Source: Muraenolepis orangiensis (taxonomy: Eukaryota; Chordata; Actinopteri; Gadiformes; Muraenolepididae). Taken from it: DNA of 64,000 bases. A model generated the notes under the pieces. That model saw nothing but the letters and a program-made list of their open reading frames with translations, had not been told where the DNA came from and did not search any database. This document shows positions 1 to 12,560 of this stretch, in pieces. The stretch is taken from contig CM051016.1 in assembly GCA_027704905.1 (NCBI GenBank), positions 9,110,755 to 9,174,754 on the forward strand, in the 5' to 3' direction. The translations under genes and the position numbers were made by a program. Numbering within the stretch: the stretch's first letter is position 1; each line of letters begins with the position of its first letter.

Positions 1-85
1 CTGTCCTCACAAGACACACACACACACACACACTCATACTCACACGCCCACTCATGCACACGAGTGCACACATTTGTGTGAGTGT

Positions 86-560
86 GTCTCCTCCTATCCA
101 TCCTCCTTCACCACCTCCTCCTCCTCCTCCTACACCTCTTCTACCGCCTCCTCCTTCTCCACCTCCTCCATCTCCTCCTCCTATACCTCCTCCCCCTTCT
201 CCTCCTCATTCACCTCTTCCTACTCCCTCCTCTAGCTCATACTCCTCCTTTACCTCCTCCTCTTCCTCCTCCTCCTTCACTCCTCTGCCTCCTCCTCATT
301 CACCTCTTCCTACTCCTCTTCCTCCTCCTCCCTCACCTCCTCCTTCTCCTCCAACTCCTCCTTCTTCACCTCCTCCTCCTCCTCCTCCTCCTCTCCTCCT
401 CCTTATTCACCACTTCCTCCTCCCTCTCCTCTTCCTCACTTCCCTCCTCCAGCTCATCCTCCACCTATACCCTCCTCTTCTTCCTCCTCCCTCAGCTCCT
501 CCTTAAACTCCTCCTCCTCCTTCACATCCTCCTCTTCCTCCTCCCCCTCCTATATATCCC
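86..560. repeat. (CTC)n / (CCT)n trinucleotide-rich array
   Basis: An almost pure pyrimidine tract of imperfect CTC/CCT triplets, preceded by a short (AC)n and followed by a short (GT)n. Proline/leucine-rich frames across it are open only because the triplet lacks stops; I do not regard them as genes. Confidence 0.9.
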
Positions 561-669
561 TCTCATCCTCCAACATCTGCCAGTGTCCCACTACAGCCAC
601 AGCACAGGTGTGTGTGTGTGTGTGTGCGCAGCATCAGCGCAGCATCTAACCCTAAAACGGTTTGATACT

Positions 670-2010
670 TTTACCTGATACTCCTGGACCTGTCTGCAGC
701 ACCAGATTCTCCTCTCCACCCTTGAGGGGATGGGTGTCTCGGGCTCTGCTCTCTCCTTGTTTGAATCCTACCTGATGGGTCGCTCCTACCAGGTGGCACT
801 GGGACGGTCTGTATCAGAACCACGCCGACTGACTACTGGGGTTCCACAAGGATCAATCCTGGGTCCTCTTCCCTTCTCCCTCTACACAATGTCCCTTGGT
901 CCTGTTATCCACTCCCATGACGTATCCTACCACTGCTATGCTGACACACTGGTCTTGTTGTTTCCCCCCTCGGACACGCAAGTGGAAACACACATTGCCG
1001 TGTGCTTAGCAGACATCTCACAGTGGATGTCGATGCACCACCTAAAGCTCAACCTGGACAAGACTGAGCTAGTGTTCTTCCCGGCAAAGGGCTGTCCGCA
1101 CCGAGTCCTGGCTGTCACCATTGATGATGCTGTGGTGACACCTACTCGGACCGCAAGGAATCTGGGTGTGACCCTGGACGACCAATTGTCGTTCTCGGCA
1201 AACATTGCATCGGTGACACGCTCCTGCAGATTCCTCCTCTACAACATCAGGAGGATTCTGCCTTTTCTCACTGAAAAGGCTGCGCAGGTGCTCATCCAGG
1301 CTCTCGTCATCTCCCGGCTGGACTACTGCAACTCCCTCCTTGCTGGCACCCCCGGCATTTGCCATCAGGCCCCTGGAGCTCATTCAGAAAGCTGTACTCC
1401 CACACATCTACCCTCCTTCGGTCTCTACACTGGCTACCTGTAGCTGCTCGCATCCAGTTCAAGACCTTGGTGCTAGCCTACAAGGCAGTAAAAGGTACTG
1501 CTCCATCCTACCTCCAGGTGAAGGTCAAGGCCTACATCCCAACCCGTCCACTTCGCTCGGCGTCTTCGGCCGTCTGCTTGCCCCCTCACTTAGGGGCCCG
1601 TGTGGCCGATCTACGCGGTCACGGCTCTTCTACGTCCTGGCCCCAATTTGGTGGAACAAACTCCCCACGGAGGTCACGACTGCAGAGTCACTGCTCATCT
1701 TCCCCCGCAGGCTGAAAACCCATCTCTTCAGGACACACTTCCGGATCCTTCCTCGCAGCGCTAAGTCAATTATCTAAGTAGATTACATATTATAGATAGG
1801 TAGATATTGTTCTAGATATTGCTGTATATTGTTTGCCAACTTATTGTACTTTTCCCTTACACTTCTACCTGAGCACTGGTTCAGTTATTAGAGACTTAGA
1901 AATTAAATGCACTTTTGACTTCTGGTGACTATTTCCTTTTTTGAAACACACTATTGTAAGTCGCTTTGGATAAAAGCGTCTGCTAAATGACTGTAATGTA
2001 ATGTAATGTG
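670..2010 (+). mobile_element. L2-type LINE, 5'-truncated copy
   Basis: The translated sequence resembles the C-terminal half of L2-clade reverse transcriptase, including the VPQGSILGP motif, followed by LHWLPVAARIQFKTLVLAYK in another frame. The end (about 1960-2010) has the familiar fish L2 tail, with a segment like 'gtcgctttggataaaagcg' and then TGTAATG-type repeats running into a (TG)n tract. The 5' half of the element is missing. A solo copy of the same 3' end lies at 4381-4616. Confidence 0.85.
672..1777 (+). pseudogene. Broken L2 reverse transcriptase ORF
   Basis: The main frame is 730-1443; coding similarity then continues in other frames (about 1359-1600 and 1550-1777), so there are at least two frameshifts. 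The catalytic YADD box reads YAD followed by TLVLLF, so the second aspartate is lost. Similarity to L2 begins upstream of the first ATG, near 672 (LLDLSA), which confirms 5' truncation. This copy cannot be active. Confidence 0.8.
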
Positions 2011-2355
2011 TGTGTGTGTGTGTGTGTGTATGGGGGAATGCCTGGTATGTTTCACACAAAAGACTGGGCAATCTTCTGATGACTTCTAATAATGACACTG
2101 ATCGGGGAAGGGTGGGGGCCGGGGAAGGAGGAGGGGGAGGAGGTCGAAGGGGAGAGGAGGAGGTCAAAGGGGGAGGAGGAGGGGGGAGGGGGAGTTTAAT
2201 TACCCTCTCTGGTTGTGTGTGGGAGGAATGATTGACTTATGAGGTCTGAAGGGAGAGGCCTTCTGCCACACCACAGCATGTGTGTGTGTGTGTGTGTGTG
2301 TCTATGTAAGTGTGTGTTAGGTGTACACTGTGAAGGCACAAGCTCCATCCTTTCA

Positions 2356-2360
<5 letters not shown>

Positions 2361-2424
<64 letters not shown>
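2361..2424. repeat. (CT)n microsatellite
   Basis: About 32 uninterrupted CT units. Shorter (CT)n and (GATA/GACA)n tracts follow at 2565-2590 and 2670-2730. Confidence 0.95.
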
Positions 2425-2428
<4 letters not shown>

Positions 2429-2849
2429 CTGCTCCTCTGGCCTCCTCACTGCAGGGTCTGGCCAGGGGCCCCGGGCCGACAGATGTGTCACTCCAACACA
2501 GGGGCCCTGCAGAGCACAATGTGTGTGTGGAGATGACCTCCGCCCTTCGACAGACTTTCTCTTTCTCTCTCGCTCTCTCTCTCTCTCTCGCCACTATCAG
2601 AGGAGGCGAGGATGGGTGAGGAGGAAGAGCTGACCCCTCTCTCTCTGTTTTCTCCCTCCATCCCTGGTGATAGATAGATAGACAGATAGACAGATAGACA
2701 GATAGATAGAAAGATAGATAGATAAATGGCTCTGGGCCAGCGACTGACCAGCCGGTTCTCCAGAACCAACATAGTTCTCAAGGACCCACATGCTACCATG
2801 AAATAAACCACAGTTCAAAGACACGTTGACTCTCTCTCTCTCCCCTAGA

Positions 2850-3020
2850 GATACCAGTAGAGCTAACCATAGCGGTAGAGTTACCAGTAGAACTAACTAT
2901 AGCAGTAGAGTTACCAGTAGAGCTAACCATAGCAGTCGAGATACCAGTAGAGCTAACCATAGCGGTAGAGATACCAGTAGAGCTAACCATAGCGGAAGAG
3001 ATACCAGTAGAGCTAATCAT
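2850..3020. repeat. 30-bp minisatellite
   Basis: Between five and six copies of a 30-bp unit of the form 'gagataccagtagagctaac' plus 'catagcggta', with scattered substitutions. Reading frames on both strands stay open because 30 is divisible by 3. Confidence 0.85.
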
Positions 3021-3265
3021 AGCGTAGTGGCAGCAGCAGCAGAAGGGAATTGGTTAAAACCGGGACCTCAGCAGCAGAGACAGGAAGTAAGGCATAGGCG
3101 GGTTTACATTTTATTTCCTGTGGGACTCATGGACCCTACATCTCAGTCACTGTCATGCTTTCACAGCAGGGACAGAGCGAGAGAGAGAGTGTTCATGGTA
3201 GAGTTTGAAACTGACCACCTCTGGCTTTTTATAAGGAGAAGGTCAGAATATTGCTGACACAACAT

Positions 3266-3396
<131 letters not shown>

Positions 3397-3907
3397 TGTG
3401 TTAGTGTTGGTGTACAGCTCCTAGACAGAACACTGAACACAGTTAGTTCCTCTCAGAGGTAAACAGTTGATGTACACTAGTCCTGGTCTGATCACATGAC
3501 TGTGGCCTGACGGTTGGTGGACTGAGGGTGAGTGACAGGTGGTCAGGCACAATCTGTCCAATGGCATAGGGATTTGGACAGGGCGGGGTTTAAAACCCTT
3601 GGATGGTGTAACATGGTGCCTGTGGGCTCTAAACTAAAGGATCTCATCTATTAGGAGAGATATTTGTTCTCAGAGCCCAAAATGATAAAACAGAGTTATT
3701 GCTATTTAACGGTTGTCATTTTAGCATTTCAATAAAACACACATTTCGGGAAGTTAAACAAACAGCCGACAAAACAACGGTTAAATCAGACAAACAAACA
3801 AAAGAGCCCTTCATGTTATTATGGGAATTATGTACTCAGAGAGTTCGAGAATTACCCTCCAAGCTACCGAACACAGCTGCAATTTACTCTATTTAGAAAG
3901 AGAGGGG

Positions 3908-4020
<113 letters not shown>

Positions 4021-4380
4021 TAGTTAGAGAGAGACTGTTAGAGAGCCATTAGGTGAAATAGAGAGAGGTGGGGTAGGGGAGAGAGAGGAGCAAATTAAAT
4101 GCAGCATTAGAGGAGATAAGAGCCAGTGAAGAGAGCTCTTAACAGAACAGAACCATCCTCACCTCCGTCACCCCCAGATGGTGTCCATCCATCATCCGTC
4201 TGGTTAACCACCACCAGCCATATTGGATCTCCATATATATTATATCACCCTTTATATGATATTATATATTATACTGTTTATTATATACGTACACACGCAA
4301 CATCAGTCACATTCTGTTTAAGTTAGTCATACTTAAACATATTTGCCCTTATTATCTAATTACCTTTCACCCACATTAAA

Positions 4381-4616
4381 CTATTATCTATTATCTAAGT
4401 AGATTACATATTAGAGATAGGTAAATATTGTTCTAGATATTGTTTGCCAACTTATTGTACTTTTCCCTTAACTTATTGTACTTCTACCTGAGCACTGGTT
4501 CAGTTATTTATTGACTTCTGGTGACGAGTTGTTCTCTTACCTTCCTTTGTTGAAACACACTATTGTAAGTCGCTTTGGATAAAAGTGTCTGCTAAATGAC
4601 TGTAATGTAATGTAAA
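4381..4616 (+). mobile_element. Solo 3' end of the same L2 family
   Basis: This stretch is closely similar to 1770-2005 (the 'ctaagtagattacatatta' start, the 'gtcgctttggataaaag' segment and the final TGTAATG repeats). It carries no coding sequence. It is either a severely 5'-truncated L2 insertion or a SINE that borrowed the L2 tail. Confidence 0.8.
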
Positions 4617-4819
4617 CTCAAACTACAAAATAAACAATATTAACCTAACCTATGGTCATGCAGAGAGGACGTTACCTGAGGAGAGAATAGGGGGAGGAGT
4701 CAGGGGTGAGGGGGAGGAGTCAGGGGTGAGGAATGTTTCCCCATCAGATAATTAGCCTCCTTAACGAGGTCCCGCCCTCAGCAGCATGCCTCGTTACCGG
4801 TCGCTATGGTAACTGATGG

Positions 4820-4820
<1 letters not shown>

Positions 4821-4890
<70 letters not shown>
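4821..4890. repeat. (CT)n microsatellite
   Basis: About 35 CT units followed by an impure AC-rich tract to 4935. Another pyrimidine-rich stretch follows at 5018-5110. Confidence 0.95.
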
Positions 4891-4893
<3 letters not shown>

Positions 4894-5198
4894 CACACAC
4901 GCACGCACACACCCACACACGCACACACACGCACATGTTTCCTGTGTGTCTCCATCTGTCCATCACATAAAAGAGTATTAATATGCACAATATGGAATCA
5001 GCTTACCTTTAAGCCTCTCTCTCTCGCTCTCGCTCTCTCTCTCTCTCCCTCCCTCTCTCCCTCTCTCCCTCTCCCACCCACCATCCAACTCTCCCTCTCG
5101 CCCCCCCACCCCCCCAAGTGTGTCCTAATTACTCCTAATCTCTCCCACTCTGTCTCGGAGACTTACACAACTATTAGGGACGGGGGGGAGCGGATGCG

Positions 5199-5212
5199 GT
5201 CACCATGGTTAC
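5199..5212. promoter_or_regulatory. RFX X-box-like inverted repeat
   Basis: GTCACCATGGTTAC matches the RFX consensus GTNRCC-NN-RGYAAC at all but one position. It lies in unique sequence between microsatellites, with another half-site ('atggtaac') near 4806. It is a motif match only; no neighbouring gene is visible. Confidence 0.3.
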
Positions 5213-5345
5213 GAGTACTTAGCCGCAGAAACCTGTCCCAGATGTGCCACTCGGTTACGGTAACCGTCCGTTGAGCAAGGCACTAATACGTGTAATGAGT
5301 GTGAAAAAAGGGCACAGGTCCCTCCCCCGATACTTAGTCAGGATG

Positions 5346-5346
<1 letters not shown>

Positions 5347-5389
<43 letters not shown>
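5347..5389. repeat. (AC)n microsatellite
   Basis: About 21 AC units in otherwise unique sequence. Confidence 0.95.
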
Positions 5390-5399
<10 letters not shown>

Positions 5400-5639
5400 T
5401 CATACATCCATCTCCGACTGACTATTGTGAAATAGGAGTAAGAGAAGAGCAATTTTCAAGTCGGAATCGAAGGGATTTTTTATTGGCTAATTAACTAGCA
5501 AATCAGTAGCCACCTGGGGGCAAAGACGGAGGACGAGGATGATGAAGGAGAGACGGTTTTGAAAAAGGAAACTGATGAAACCTAACAGACTTCAACACAC
5601 CGCATGACATCCAGTAGGAAACTAGAGGACAGAATCACA

Positions 5640-6050
5640 GGAGAAGGACTGGAACTGGGGGTGGAGGAGGAGGAGATGGATAGAGGAGGAGGTGATCGAC
5701 ATTTTCTAATTAGACTAGGAAATGAGGGAGAGGAGAGGAGGAGTTGAGAGGAGAGGAGAGACGTGGAGGAGGGGAGAAGGGAAGGAAGAGGAGGAGAAAG
5801 GAGAGGTGATAGACATCTGCTAATTAGACTAGGAAAGAAAAGGGGAGGAGAAGAGAGAAAAGAGAGGAGGGAGAAAGGGAAGGAGGGGAGAAAGGAAAGG
5901 AGAGAGACACTTTCTAATTAATCTAAGGATGACCCGAGACCAGAGGAGAGAGGGGGAGGAGAAAAGGAGAGGGGAGATGAGTGACGATGAGATGACAGAA
6001 GAGAAGAGGAGAAAAGGGAGGAGAGAGGAGAGAGGAGAGAGGAGAGAGAG
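5640..6050. repeat. Purine-rich G/A tract
   Basis: Irregular gaggag/gagaga sequence interrupted by three short 'tctaattaga' or 'tctaattaat' islands. No gene is seen. Confidence 0.7.
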
Positions 6051-6139
6051 CACACATTCACAGTGGATGTGAGAGGAGGTGTGTAGTCCAGAGAGCATCT
6101 TCACTACAGTGTTCCTCCACTCTCCTACACTGTGATGGA

Positions 6140-6248
<109 letters not shown>

Positions 6249-6794
6249 CGTGTGTGTGTCAATTATTGAGAGAGAAAAGGTGTGTGTGTGTGTTTGTGTG
6301 TGTGAGAGAGATTGAGAGAACACTGACTCACCGGCTAACACCATGCTAAATGCTACGTGCTAATTTCTGCGTGGTATGTGCCAAATGCCATGTACTCAAT
6401 GCCAAGTTCCAAAATCCGCTGTAGCACAATGGCTAGCACTCACAATAGCCAGCAATAGTGCTAGCTATTGTTAGCGGGATTAGCATGGAGTCAAAAGGAA
6501 TTACAGAATCCAAATCCACAACTGAGGACGAACAAGAGTATTGTTGGTGCAGATTGAAGAATTTGATATCTGGTACCAAGACGAACTATGTGGCACCTAC
6601 TTACTTAGAAGTGTTTTGCTAAGCTAAAAACAACAAAGAACACAGATGCCTGTAAATAATAATATTATTATTTATAGTTTATAAAGAAGTGAACTCTGGG
6701 TTATGTTACTCAGTTCTCTCTGATGTTGTTCCGCTTTTCTTTTTTTTTAACATCAACATGTCATCAGAACCGAGGGGGTTGGTGGTTCGAGGCC

Positions 6795-7925
6795 TGTCTC
6801 TGTACCGTCTAACCCCTACCTGCTCCTTAATGACCCGTCTCTGTACTGTCTAACCCCTACCTGTTCCTTAATGACCTGTCTCTCTACTGTCTAACCCCTA
6901 CCTGCTCCTTAATGACCTGTCTCTGTACTGTCCAAACCCTACCTGCTCCTTAATGACCTGTCTCTGTACCGTCTAACCCCTACCTGCTCCTTAATGACCT
7001 GTCTCTGTACTGTCTAACCCCTACCTGCTCCTTAATGACCCGTCTCTGTACTGTCTAACCCCTACCTGCTCCTTAATGACCCGTCTCTGTACTGTCTAAC
7101 CCCTACCTGCTCCTTAATGACCCGTCTCTGTACTCTCTAACCCCTACCTGTTCCTTAATGACCTGTCTCTCTACTGTCTAACCCCTACCTGCTCCTTAAT
7201 GACCCGTCTCTGTACTGTCTAACCCCTACCTGCTCCTTAATGACCCGTCTCTGTACTGTCTAACCCCTACCTGCTCCTTAATGACCTGTCTCTCTTCTGT
7301 CTAACCCCTACCTGCTCCTTAATGACCTGTCTCTCTTCTGTCTAACCCCTACCTGCTCCTTAATGACCCGTCTCTGTACTGTCTAACCCCTACCTGTTCC
7401 TTAATGACCTGTCTCTCTACTGTCTAACCCCTACCTGCTCCTTAATGACCTGTCTCTGTACTGTCCAAACCCTACCTGCTCCTTAATGACCTGTCTCTGT
7501 ACTGTCTAACCCCTACCTGCTCCTTAATGACCCATCTCTGTACTGTCTAACCCCTACCTGCTCCTTAATGACCCGTCTCTGTACTGTCTAACCCCTACCT
7601 GCTCCTTAATGACCCGTCTCTGTACTGTCTAACCCCTACCTGCTCCTTAATGACCCGTCTCTGTACTGTCTAACCCCTACCTGCTCTTTAATGACCCGTC
7701 TCTGTACTGTCTAACCCCTACCTGCTCCTTAATGACCCGTCTCTGTACTGTCTAACCCCTACCTGCTCCTTAATGACCCGTCTCTGTACTGTCTAACCCC
7801 TACCTGCTCCTTAATGACCCGTCTCTGTACTGTCTAACCCCTACCTGCTCCTTAATGACCCGTCTCTGTACTGTCTAACCCCTACCTGCTCCTTAATGAC
7901 CCGTCTCTGTACTATCTAACCCCCA
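6795..7925. repeat. 41-bp minisatellite, about 27 copies, SINE-derived
   Basis: The unit contains 'acctgctccttaatgaccc', then 'gtctctgtactgtctaacccct'-type sequence split over the period. Copies differ by single bases (gtactgtc, ctactgtc, cttctgtc). Just upstream (6775-6800) is 'ggtggttcgaggcc', a tRNA B-box-like motif, so the array probably grew out of the body of a tRNA-derived SINE. Related arrays occur at 20690, 27740, 35095, 55015 (reverse) and 61600. Confidence 0.9.
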
Positions 7926-7947
7926 TACCAGCTTCTTATTGACCCGT

Positions 7948-7950
<3 letters not shown>

Positions 7951-8043
<93 letters not shown>
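7951..8043. repeat. (GT)n microsatellite
   Basis: About 46 GT units directly after the 41-bp minisatellite. Confidence 0.97.
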
Positions 8044-8044
<1 letters not shown>

Positions 8045-8467
8045 TTGACAGTAAAGTCCTACACCAGTACCAAACACTCATAAAAGACAAATCCAACAAC
8101 AGGATGTAGAATTAACCAGGAAGTTAATCAGGACGTAAATCAACCAATCAGATTACAGAAGGACCCTCCCTCCCCCCAGAGGACAAAGAAACTCGCCTAC
8201 CAACTCCCATCAACACTTCCTGGCCTGACAGGAAGTCAATAGTGTTGTCAGGAAGTTTGGATGAAAAACAGTCAATCTTTCTCTGGACGGTGCAGGTGGT
8301 GAGAGGGGGGAAGAGAGGAAGCAGACGTTGGTTCAGGTTCCTGTAACACACAGTAGCCAATCAGAAGGACCGGACAGTGGAAGAGAAAGAGAGCGAGAGA
8401 GACACACACACTCTATCACTCTCTGTGAATCTCAAGTTGTCTATATTTGTATTGTCTCTCTATCTCT

Positions 8468-8990
8468 GTATCGTACGGGAACTGCACTGCACTCGAGCGC
8501 AGAGCGCTTCAAAGGGTGGTGCGGACGGCCCAGTATATCGTTGGAGGTGAGCTCCCCTCCCTCCTGGATATTTACAATCAGCGGTGCGTGGCCAAGGCCA
8601 AACGAATCATAAAAGACATTGCCCACCCCAGCCACGAACTGTACTCACTGTTACCGTCAGGCAGGCGATACCGCAGTATCAAGTGCCGTACAAATAGGCT
8701 TAGAGATAGCTTCCACAGTCAGGCCATCAGGCTGCTGAACAAGGGCGTATAGCATATAACAATGTATATTTTATTACATTGATTTATATATACATATTGC
8801 TCTTTTCTGTGCTGATATTTTGCATTTTTATTTTTTATTTTTATTTTTAACTTTATTCTATTTTCATTCTATTTTTATCTTATTTTATAACTGCTGTCTG
8901 TCGTCGGGTATTGCACACAAGATTTTCACATCACTGCTTTATACTTGTGTAAACTGTGAAGTGACAATAAACTTGACTTGACTTGTCTCT
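8468..8990 (+). mobile_element. LINE 3' fragment (RT C-terminus plus tail)
   Basis: Codons ending in a TAG near 8750 encode a segment with ALQRVVRTAQYIVGGELPSL and LLPSGRRYRSIKCRTNRLRD. This is the conserved extreme C-terminus of a common fish non-LTR retrotransposon polyprotein. An A/T-rich 3' UTR follows and ends in 'gtgacaataaacttgacttg', a repeating tail. I do not assign the clade with confidence. The ORF upstream of about 8468 is absent, so the copy is 5'-truncated. Confidence 0.75.
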
Positions 8991-9796
8991 ATATCTGTAT
9001 TGTCTCTATCTCTGTATCGTCTCTCTACCTCTGTGTCTCTATATCTGTATTGTCTCTATCTTTGTAGTGTCTCTATCCCTGTCTTGTCTCTCTACCTCTG
9101 TGTCTCTATCTCTGTATTGTCTCTCTATCTCTGTGTCTCTCTATCGCTGTCTTGTCTCTCTACCTCTGTGTCTCTATCTCTGTCTTGTCTCTCTATCTTT
9201 GTGTCTCTATCTCTGTTGTGTCTCTCTATCGCTGTCTTGTCTCTCTACCTCTGTGTCTCTATATCTGTATTGTCTCTATCTCTGTATTGTCTCTCTATCT
9301 CTGTCTCTATCTATGTGTCTCTATATCTGTATTGTCTCTATAACTGTATTGTCTCTATCTCTGTATTGTCTCTATAACTGTATTGTCTCTATCTCTGTAT
9401 TGTCTCTATATCTCTGTATTGTCTCTATCTCTGTATTGTCTCTCTATCTCTGTGTCTATATCTCTGTATTGTCTCTCTATCTCTGTGTCTCTATATCTGT
9501 ATTGTCTCTATCTTTGCAGTGTCTCTCTATCTCTGTCTTGTCTCTCTATCTTTGTGTCTCTATCTCTGTTGTGTCTCTCTTTCTCTGTATTGTCTCTCTA
9601 TATGTGTGTCTCTATATCTGTATTGTCTCTCTTTCTCTGTATTGTCTCTCTATATCTGTATTGTCTCTATCTCTGTATTAGCTATCTATATCTGTGTCTC
9701 GATATCTGTATTATGTCTCTATATATGTATTGTCTCTCTATCTCTGTATTGTCTCTATATATGTGTCTCTGTTTCTGTATTGTCTCTCTATCTCTG
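8985..9796. repeat. Degenerate 'tctctatctctgtattg' minisatellite
   Basis: About 800 bp of variants of a unit near 17-18 bp ('tctctatctctgtattg', 'tctctctacctctgtg'). It begins right after the LINE tail and may have grown from its 3' end. Leucine/serine/cysteine-rich frames across it have no coding character. Confidence 0.85.
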
Positions 9797-9832
9797 TAGA
9801 GAGACAATACAGATATAGAGAGACAATACAGA
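9775..9832. repeat. Inverted junction at the end of the array
   Basis: At about 9797 the array flips: the run ending 'tctctctatctctgta' is followed at once by 'gagagacaatacagat' repeats, the reverse complement of the unit. The result is a hairpin-capable junction with almost no loop. Confidence 0.75.
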
Positions 9833-10269
9833 TTCAATACATTGACTTTAATAGTCATAGTATAATACATTGTATTATACTCATTCAGACTTAATGAAGT
9901 GAATAATTACCATTAGACGTGTCACTTTAACACATTAATCGAGCGATTAATGTGTACAATGAAAGTTGTAATTGTACTCAATATAATAAGACACATTAAC
10001 CATCCAAGAGGGGAAAATGAGAAATAAAACCAAAATACAATCAAATCAAATATATTATTATCGGTGTTGGCAACAACCCCTTCGAGAGCATTCAATCAGA
10101 GACCACCATCGGTCCCTTCAAGAACCTACAAGAACATCTCCTCTATCCACGTCCCTCCGCTCTGAAGATAAAGAACCCAGAAGAATCCAGAAGAACCAAC
10201 AGCTCCTCATGAGACATTCAACACTCATTTGGAGATTAAATCTACTCAGGATAGAACCGGTGGTGTTTT

Positions 10270-10560
10270 GTGGTTCTTATGGGGGTCTGTGGGTCTGTGG
10301 GTGCCGTGGGTCTATGTGTGGGTCTGTGTGTCTGTGTGTCTGTGGATCTGTTGGGGGTTCTGTGAGTCTGTGTGTTTGGGGGTATGTGTGTGGGTCTGTG
10401 TGTCTGTGTGTCTGTGGATCTGTTGGGGGTTCTGTGAGTCTGTGTGTTTGGGGGTCTGTGTGTCTGTGGGGGTCTGTGGAGGGGGTCTGGGAGACTGTGG
10501 AGGGGGTCTGGGGGTCTGTGGAGGGGGTCTGGGGGTCTGTGGGTCTGTGGATCCGGAGCT
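10270..10560. repeat. G/T-rich minisatellite
   Basis: Repeats built from 'gggtctgtgtgtctgtgg' and 'gaggggtctgggg' modules. A larger unit of about 70 bp is duplicated at 10317-10380 and 10394-10455. G runs on the plus strand could favour quadruplex structure. Confidence 0.75.
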
Positions 10561-10952
10561 GTCCGATTCTGAGTTAATTAGCAGAGCGGGTAAATCCTCT
10601 GCAGAACGGCTTAAATCAATTAAGCGCCGAGGGGCCTGCGTTCCCACCCTCTCTCCCCCCTCTCTCCCCACTCTCTCCTCCCTCTCGCCACCCTCCCTCA
10701 CCCCTCTTTCCAGCCTCTCTCCTACCTCTCTCCAGCCAGCAGAATGGTGGGAAACTGGGTCCGTCGCTGGGCTGGCTTAACCCCCACCTCCCCACCTCTC
10801 TCCCCCGTACCTCCCCCCCCAGTTCCTACTCTCTCCCACACTCTGTCAATACCTCTCTTTTGTCCATTCTTCCCCACCATGTTAAATGGGTCTCTGGAAC
10901 AGAGGATCTCTCTACTCTCACTGTTAAAGGGCCAGGGAACCAAAAACCCTGA

Positions 10953-10991
10953 GGGTTAGGGTTAGGGTTAACCCTAATGGTTAACCCTAAC
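10953..10991. repeat. Short interstitial telomere-like inverted repeat
   Basis: About three TTAGGG units are followed directly by TTAACCCTAA and, after a few bases, by another ttaaccctaac. This is a short head-to-head arrangement of the vertebrate telomere motif. Confidence 0.6.
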
Positions 10992-11142
10992 TAACTGTTA
11001 AAAGGGGCAGTGAACCCAGAATAGTTTCTTATATTTTGTGAAATGTGGTGACCTTCAACATAATAATATAATCTATGCTACTTTCTCACTATTGCTAAAA
11101 GAAGGAATTTCACTCAAACCACTGTAAAGTCTGATGTTTTTG

Positions 11143-11210
<68 letters not shown>
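11143..11210. repeat. (GT)n microsatellite
   Basis: About 34 GT units. Sequence between 11211 and 11450 is unique and shows no gene. Confidence 0.95.
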
Positions 11211-11212
<2 letters not shown>

Positions 11213-11454
11213 CAGGCCCTTTACCCTAGAACTCTCAGCCCAAGACACATGTTGTAATGTTGTAATGTTCCAACTGTCTCCAAACACACTAAACACTATA
11301 AGACTAAAACATAACAACAGTTCCTTTAACACTAAGCACAGACAGTGGCCCTTTGTCTTGGACACAAAGCATTGAAAACAATAGACATAACCTAGCAATG
11401 CGTATGTAACCATTAATATAGCCCTCAGCCCTGGAAACACCAAAGTGCCAAGGG

Positions 11455-11820
11455 ATGGAGGTGGAGGAGAGGAGAGGTGGAGAAGAGGAGAGGGATGGAG
11501 GTCAGAAGAGGAGCAGAGGATAAAATGGGAGAGGAGGTGGAGAGGCAAGGCGGTGGAGGAGGAGGAGGTATGGAGAGGAGGAGAGGCGAGGGGAGGGGAG
11601 GAGGTGAGGAGGAGAGGAGAGGAGGGATGGAGAGGAGGGGAGCAGAGGAGGGAGGAGGGGAGCAGAGGAGAGGAGGAGGAGCGTGGAGAAGACAAGGAGG
11701 TCAGGAGGTGAGGACGAGGAGAGATATGGAGAGGTGAGGAGGAGAGGAGAAGAGGAGAAGAGGTGAGGAGAGGAGGAGGGGGATGGAGAAGAGGAGAGAG
11801 ATGGAGAGGAGACGAGGAGG
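11455..11820. repeat. Purine-rich gaggag tract
   Basis: Irregular 'ggagaggaggagagg' sequence, about 365 bp, almost entirely purine on the plus strand. The long frames across it (up to 273 codons on the minus strand) are compositional. Confidence 0.8.
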
Positions 11821-12089
11821 CTCCAGACTCCACAAGTCTCAACAGAATGAGAGAGATTAGTTGTAACACTTTGACCTCTGACCTCGGACCTCCCCGCTTC
11901 CCACCATGCGGATGAACCAGGAGTTGAACCCTCAACCTTCTAGTGTCTCCGCCGTGGAGCAGGCATCCCTGGATTCAGACGATGTTGATTTTCCTGGTTT
12001 AGTCTGGCCGCTGTTGTTCTACACCAGCGCCTCAAGCTCTGTTGGCTAACACACCCGGGAAGGTGTGACCTCCGACCTCCGACGACTGT

Positions 12090-12215
12090 TACACACACGT
12101 AGCTACACACATGGAGCTACACACGTAGCTTCATTTGTAGCTACACACGTAGCTCCATATGTAGCTACACACATGTAGCTACACACCTAGCTCCATACAT
12201 AGCTACACACATAGC
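12090..12215. repeat. 'agctacacacgt' short tandem repeat
   Basis: About ten imperfect copies of a 12-15-bp unit (gtagctacacac, gtagctccatat). Confidence 0.7.
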
Positions 12216-12298
12216 CCCCAGCTATAGCAACTCTCAACTTCAATGCAGCTTGACTAGAAAAAAACTATTATTATTTTCTGATTTTGTTTTGAGTCCAA

Positions 12299-12560
12299 CC
12301 AACTCCCATCCCTCTCTCTCTCTCCCCCCTCTCTCTCTCCCCCTATGTCTCTCTTCCTTTCCCCGTCTGTCTCTCTTTATCTCTCTTGCTCTCCCCCTCT
12401 TTCTCTCTCTTTCTCTCAATCCCTCAAGCACCATTACACCAGACCAAACAGGCAAGCAGACAGACAGGCAGACCAACAGATAGACAGGCAGGTAGGCATG
12501 CAGACTGACTATAAGACAGACAGACAGACAGACATACAGCCAGCCTGAAAGACAGACAGA
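12299..12560. repeat. (CT)-rich tract then (CAGA)n
   Basis: A pyrimidine-rich stretch is followed by irregular cagacagacag/caggcag repeats. The unique sequence from 12565 to 12900 shows no gene I recognise. Confidence 0.7.

Noticed and set aside
2440..2540. Possible exon after 'cactgcag' at about 2453
   Set aside because: No conserved peptide, a short open frame and no matching neighbour exons.
6795..7925. CRISPR-like array
   Set aside because: Units are head-to-tail without unique spacers and the genome is vertebrate; it is a minisatellite. The same holds for the 59257 and 24574 arrays.
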